Assembly (NCBI GenBank): GCA_026225945.1 | Contig: JAMJFZ010003208.1 | Coordinates: forward strand, 62,001 to 126,000 | Source: Cricetomys ansorgei | Lineage: Eukaryota > Chordata > Mammalia > Rodentia > Nesomyidae | DNA length: 64,000 nt | Reading direction: 5' to 3' | Shown: positions 59,590 to 64,000 of the stretch, in pieces | Layout of the letters: each line of letters begins with the position of its first letter | How positions within the stretch are numbered: position 1 is the stretch's first letter | Translations under genes and position numbers: made by a program | The notes under the pieces: model-generated | Seen by the model: only the letters and a program-made list of their open reading frames with translations | Databases searched by the model: none | Told to the model about the DNA's origin: nothing

Positions 59590-60120
59590 AATTTTAACTT
59601 TTTGATTTGATAAACTTTTGATCATACAGAAGTACTATATTTATGTGTCTTATACCCTTTCTTTCCTCTCCAACTCCTTCCATGCCCCCTGACACTCTTC
59701 CAAATAAATGACTTCTTCATTATTAATATTATTACATGTACATACACTTTTTTATTTTAATTTTTACATATATCCATATATACACATATGTTTGTTTATA
59801 CTTCTAATAAGTACTTGTTTAAGACTGACCACTTGGGACAATTTATCAGGAATCTCATCTCTGAAAAAAAATCCCTCTCTCACCAAACACTAATGGCCTG
59901 TAGCTCTTCATCTATGGATGGGCCTTTATGAAGGTTCCCCCATCCATGATGGCATGTCAACTATTTTTGTCACTGTAAAGATCTTGTTTAAGCAACCATA
60001 TTGCTGAGATCCATGGGTGCAGCTTCCCTGTCATGTCCAGACGACACTAGCAACAGAATCTCTGTTCAGATCCACAGATTTTTTTGGAAACTGGAACATG
60101 TTTTTCCTTAATTCTTTGTA
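59590..60120 (-). repeat. probable L1 3'-UTR-related repeat
   Basis: 'gacactcttccaaataaatg', 'cttgtttaagcaaccatatt', 'gctgagatccatgggtgcag' and 'ccctgtcatgtccagacga' recur in rodent L1-type repeats in antisense. 62010-62560 has a similar character. Naming is tentative. Confidence 0.4.
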
Positions 60121-60531
60121 TATTCTGAATATCACTCTTCTCTTCCATTAGAGATATAGCTGGTAAAGATTCTCTACTACTCTTCGGGCTTCATCTTCAT
60201 TTAGTTGATTGTTTTCTTAATTACAGCTTCTTTTTAGTTTTATAAAGACATATTTGTCAATTGTTGGCCTTAATTCTTGAGTAAATGAAGCTCTATTCAG
60301 AAAGTGTGTGTATATACATTTAACATATTACATACATATACATATACATATTTAACTTTTTGAGATTATAATACAATTATGTTAATTCTCCCTTCTCTTT
60401 CTTCCCACCAGTCCTCCCATGTATAACTACTTCTCCCTTTCAAATATATGATCTTTTTCTTTAATTAAATATATAATGTATATTTAAATATGTATTCCTA
60501 ACTGTATATATGCAACCATATAATTTTACTT

Positions 60532-60557
60532 GTGCGTGTGTGTGTGTGTGTGTGTGT
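60532..60557. repeat. (GT)n microsatellite
   Basis: A short GT array in an AT-rich stretch. Confidence 0.9.
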
Positions 60558-60699
60558 ATGTTTTCAGATCTAGCCATTTAGTATTGTATAACTTTTTGTT
60601 GTGTTCTTTCCTAGGGAATACTATTTCTCTGCACTTAGCACCTAGTTGTCTGTAGTTTTTTGTGAGAGTTGAGGTCTTTTATGGTTTTCCCTTTCCACA

Positions 60700-61870
60700 G
60701 TGGTATGTCTATTGCTGTCATTCTCCTTAATGTTGGATATGGGTTCACTATATTATTATGCTGGGTATGCTCCCTCCAGTAATGTTCACTTAAGGAATTT
60801 TATCATGAAGACATGTTGAATTTTGTCAAAGGTTTTTTTCTGCATCTATTGAGATGATCATGTAATTTTTTTTTACTTTAAGTCCATTTATATGATTTAT
60901 AATGTGATTTATGTATATTGAACTCTCCTGGCACACCTGAGATAAAGAGAATTTGATCTTGTTGGAGGGTATTTTTGATATATACCTGACTTCAAATTGA
61001 AGGTATTTTATTTATTAAGAGTTTTTGGATCTGCATTCAATGGAATATTGGCCTGTAGGTTTTTTCTTTTTAATGTGTTTTACCTGGTTTGGGTATTATA
61101 ATAACAATGGTTTTTCAGAGGGAGCTCTTCTGAATTTTTTTCATAATTTAAGAAGCGTTGGTCATAGATCTCTTTGAAAGTCTGGTATAACACAGCTGAG
61201 AGTCCACATGGGCCTGAACATTTCCGAGCCCAGTGAATTGTATTGCTGTTCTGAACTCCTTGTTTGTTATGGACTCATAACAGGTTGTTGGTTGATCATA
61301 ACAGGTTAGGTTGTTGATCTCTTGGTTTAACTTTGGTGGTATGAATGTTTCTAGGAATTCATCCATTTATTTTAGATTTTTTTCACTTAATGAGTATACG
61401 TTTGTACAATGCAATATTTTGAATTTCTTTGGTGTCTGTCATGATGTTTCCCTGCTCATTTTTGATTCTGTTATTTTGGATTGTATCTTTCTTTCTTTTG
61501 GTTAGTTGGGCCAAGTGTTTGACAAGCTTATCTTCTTATTGAACCAGCTCTTAGATTTGTTGATTCTTTGTGTTGCTTTCTCATTAAGTCTTCTGTTTAT
61601 GCATCCGTCAAAATGTAGACAGAATTCAATTTATTCTGAAGACTCTAGATCATCTCTTTACTTGCTTTTCTAGATTCTAACACTGATCTATATCCCTTCA
61701 TTTAGACTCTTTTACGTTTTTCTGAGTTTATCTTTCCAGCCTCTACCTTACTGTTACATCTTCTACTCATAACTTTGAACTTTTTCTCTTGTGCCTTCTG
61801 ATGACATTGGGCCATTATGGTTACTATATGATGACTTTTATTTTAATCAAAGAAATCTTTTTCATTTAAG
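60700..61870 (-). repeat. L1 ORF2 fragment, antisense
   Basis: Over a kilobase of L1 ORF2 complement: 'gttgaattttgtcaaagg', 'tctgcatctattgagatgat', 'gcattcaatggaatattggc', 'gggtattataataacaatgg', 'tagtgtt/gatctcttggtt'-type segments and 'gaaccagctcttagatttgt'. Stops and frameshifts throughout, so not functional. Confidence 0.85.
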
Positions 61871-63342
61871 AAACTTATTCACATTAAAAAAAAACCCTTT
61901 GCCCTGTAAACTACAATATTCAAAGATTTTGTTAAGGAATTAGAGTAATCATCAGCACAGTAATTTTGCAATTAATGTTAATATTTTTAATTGAACTTTA
62001 ATTAAAAATAAATTTGTATTTTGTCTATTCTGATACTTTCCTATATGTATATAAGGTATATAAGGACCATGTTCACACCTTTTTATCCCCCTCTAAAAAC
62101 CTCCCCATCACAGACATCCCTCCCCAAACTTCATTAACTTATATTTTAATCCTTATTAATTACCCATTGGATCTAATTTGTAATTTCCCACACCTATCTA
62201 CTGGAGCACGGTTAACCTATGAGGCACAACACTCCTAAAGAAAACTGACTTTCCTTCAGTTTTATGAGTTCATCAGGGTAACCATTTTGACATCTCCAAA
62301 AGAGACTAATTCATCCCAGTCTTCCCCAACCTCCTATTGCATCCTGTGTGTGTGCAATCTAGTCTATGAATTAGCATCCTTAAAACACTGAATCCCCCAG
62401 TCCATTATAATTCTCCCTGGATAACCACATTTTCCCCATATGTGTACTGAGTTATGAACACAACTGGAGATCATTTACTTCATTGATTGCCATGTATTAT
62501 ATCATACTTTGTCTTGCCAATGATGACGTGCCTTTCCTTGTGATGGACAAAATACCTGCCGTATTGTATGGAAGCTATATGATTAGGATTTTAATTTTTA
62601 CTATATTTGTTATGATTTAATTATGTGTATATTTAATATATTTTGACTTTTAGGAATTGAATTGTAACATATAGTTAAAAATAATAACTCTAAAGTGCAT
62701 GATATAAATAAGTGTAGAACATGTAGGCCATTGTTTTATAATATTTCATTGCAAAAATAAAAATGTAATTTCATTCCATTGTTATGCATTTCAATATTTG
62801 ACTTTTTGCCCACTAGAAATGAAGCATTTCTAGAGGTTAAATTTTTAACAAAAATATTAAATACAGATAGTCACACATACATTTAGATGTGGAATTATGT
62901 TTAAGAAAGAATACAGTACATATTATGAACCTTGTTTTGGATATGTTTGCATAGCAATGCACATAGATACAGAACCACTGAAAGACTTAAAAATGATCCC
63001 TGCTAATGTGCAATAATACCATAACTATGTTCTCCTAAGTACATGCACATGGGAAATAAACCCAAAAGAAGCCTACTGTTATGTCAACTAAAAGAGAATT
63101 TCAACCTCATAAAGCAACTGAGGTAACATCACAGTGCTTTGTTGGTGGTGTTTAAGATAAAACAAATTATTTGGAGAGAGATTAAAGATCAAACTATTGG
63201 CAAATATAGAATTCTAATTGCAATTTTGAAAATCCTTAGAAAATACAAGAACTGAATATTCCTGAGATGCCAGATTCAATGATGAATTATAGTTAAATTA
63301 TATTGCTGATGATGGAAAAATTAAGTATCTTTTTACCAGTAA
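61871..63342. other. intergenic; L1-like patch at 62010-62560
   Basis: 62010-62560 may be antisense L1-derived ('cctccccatcacagacatcc', 'cattggatctaatttg'). The rest is AT-rich with nothing recognised. It lies between the tails of copies F and G. Confidence 0.4.
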
Positions 63343-64000
63343 CTATTGGCTATGAGAATGGGCTACTTTGTCTTTGAATTTGACCAGTGCTTTCTTAACG
63401 TCCTTATTCCTCAAGGTGTACACAACAGGGTTGAGTAAAGGTGTGAGCACAGTGTAGAAAACAGCCACAACTTCGTCCACAGCATCCCTGGAGTCTGGCC
63501 TCAAATAGATGAAAACACAAGGGACAAAGAAACAGAGGACCACAATGCAGTGAGAAGCACAGGTTTGAAAAGCTCTGTGTCGGCCATCTGAAGTGCGGAT
63601 CCTCAGGATGGAACAGACAATGGACACATAGGATAGCACAATCAGCAGAAAGCATCCAGAAGCTACTACCCCAATGTTTACAAAGATGACCATCTCATTG
63701 GCCGAGGTATCTGCACAGGCCAGCCTGAGAATGGGAGGCACATCACAGAAGTAATGCTGGATCTGGTTCGGTCCACAGTAGGGCAGACGGAAGGTCAGTG
63801 TAGTCTGGACAGCAGAGTGCAGGGAACCAATGAGCCAGGTGCCAGCTGCCAGGAGGACACACATCCTCCCGCTCATCATGCTGCTGTACCTGAGTGGGTA
63901 ACTGATGGCCAGGTAGCGATCGTAGGACATGACCGTGTAGAGAAAACACTCGGTGCTACCCAGGAAGTGGAAGGAGTAGAGCTGTGCCACACAGCTGTGG
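63343..64000 (-). CDS. olfactory receptor, OR10G type (copy G), 5' end outside window
   Basis: The C-terminal two thirds of an OR10G-type receptor on the minus strand. Codons visible at the right edge correspond to residue 94 of copy F and the stop is at 63343, so about 218 residues are seen. Present: the C96 equivalent, 'MSYDRYLAISYPLRY', 'LPYCGPNQIQHYFCD', SY, 'RAFQTCASHC', 'FFVPCVFIYLR' and 'LLNPVVYTLRN', ending 'FKDKVAHSHSQ'. The Met that opens the longest frame (63990) is a GTG codon inside the gene, not a start. The tail 'KDKVAH' is the family form, unlike copy F. No disabling change in the visible part; the start and TM1-TM2 cannot be judged. Confidence 0.92.
   Translation of the reverse strand, partial: HSCVAQLYSFHFLGSTECFLYTVMSYDRYLAISYPLRYSSMMSGRMCVLLAAGTWLIGSLHSAVQTTLTFRLPYCGPNQIQHYFCDVPPILRLACADTSANEMVIFVNIGVVASGCFLLIVLSYVSIVCSILRIRTSDGRHRAFQTCASHCIVVLCFFVPCVFIYLRPDSRDAVDEVVAVFYTVLTPLLNPVVYTLRNKDVKKALVKFKDKVAHSHSQ

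Overview
The window is intergenic-rich, AT-rich DNA from a muroid rodent (mouse, rat, hamster or vole type; the species cannot be fixed from sequence alone). The evidence is B1 and B2/B3 SINEs, rodent L1 3' ends, MaLR LTRs of MT type, a rodent URR1 DNA transposon, an ERVK-type solo LTR, many (CA)n arrays, and olfactory receptor (OR) genes as the only recognisable coding genes. Each OR is a single uninterrupted coding exon.

Layout. Five OR10D-type sequences lie on the minus strand: copy A (6004-6936), copy B (13453-14385), copy C (19954-20892), copy D (34732-35670) and a truncated, frameshifted pseudogene E (43831-44400). They are followed by an inverted pair of OR10G-type genes: copy F on the plus strand (54732-55667) and copy G on the minus strand, which runs off the right edge (63343-64000). 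Neighbouring OR10D and OR10G genes match the arrangement known from human 11q24 and its mouse chromosome 9 counterpart. A/B are one recent pair, C/D/E a second subgroup, F/G a third. No tRNA, rRNA, CRISPR array or non-OR protein gene was found.

How they work. The products would be class II seven-transmembrane odorant receptors of olfactory sensory neuron cilia, normally expressed one gene per neuron and coupled to Golf. All carry an N-terminal glycosylation sequon, the MAYDR or MSYDR motif after TM3, the SY motif in TM5, the AFSTCSAH or AFQTCASH motif at TM6 and NPxxY in TM7. The OR10D genes have a clear splice acceptor 18-19 nt upstream of the ATG, so a non-coding 5' exon is expected further upstream; it could not be located.

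Between the genes are L1 fragments in both orientations (one with a textbook 5' inversion, one with a target-site duplication whose empty site is preserved in the sister duplication), MaLR LTRs, a solo ERVK LTR, SINEs, a 332-nt homopurine tract, an (ATC)n array and a perfect 29-bp inverted repeat.

The most informative signal is evolutionary. In the A/B and F/G pairs the coding sequence is nearly identical, but similarity falls abruptly at or near the edges of the reading frame, as expected from gene conversion. I did not find a new molecular system here; this is a normal, actively evolving OR cluster with several well-preserved mutational events.
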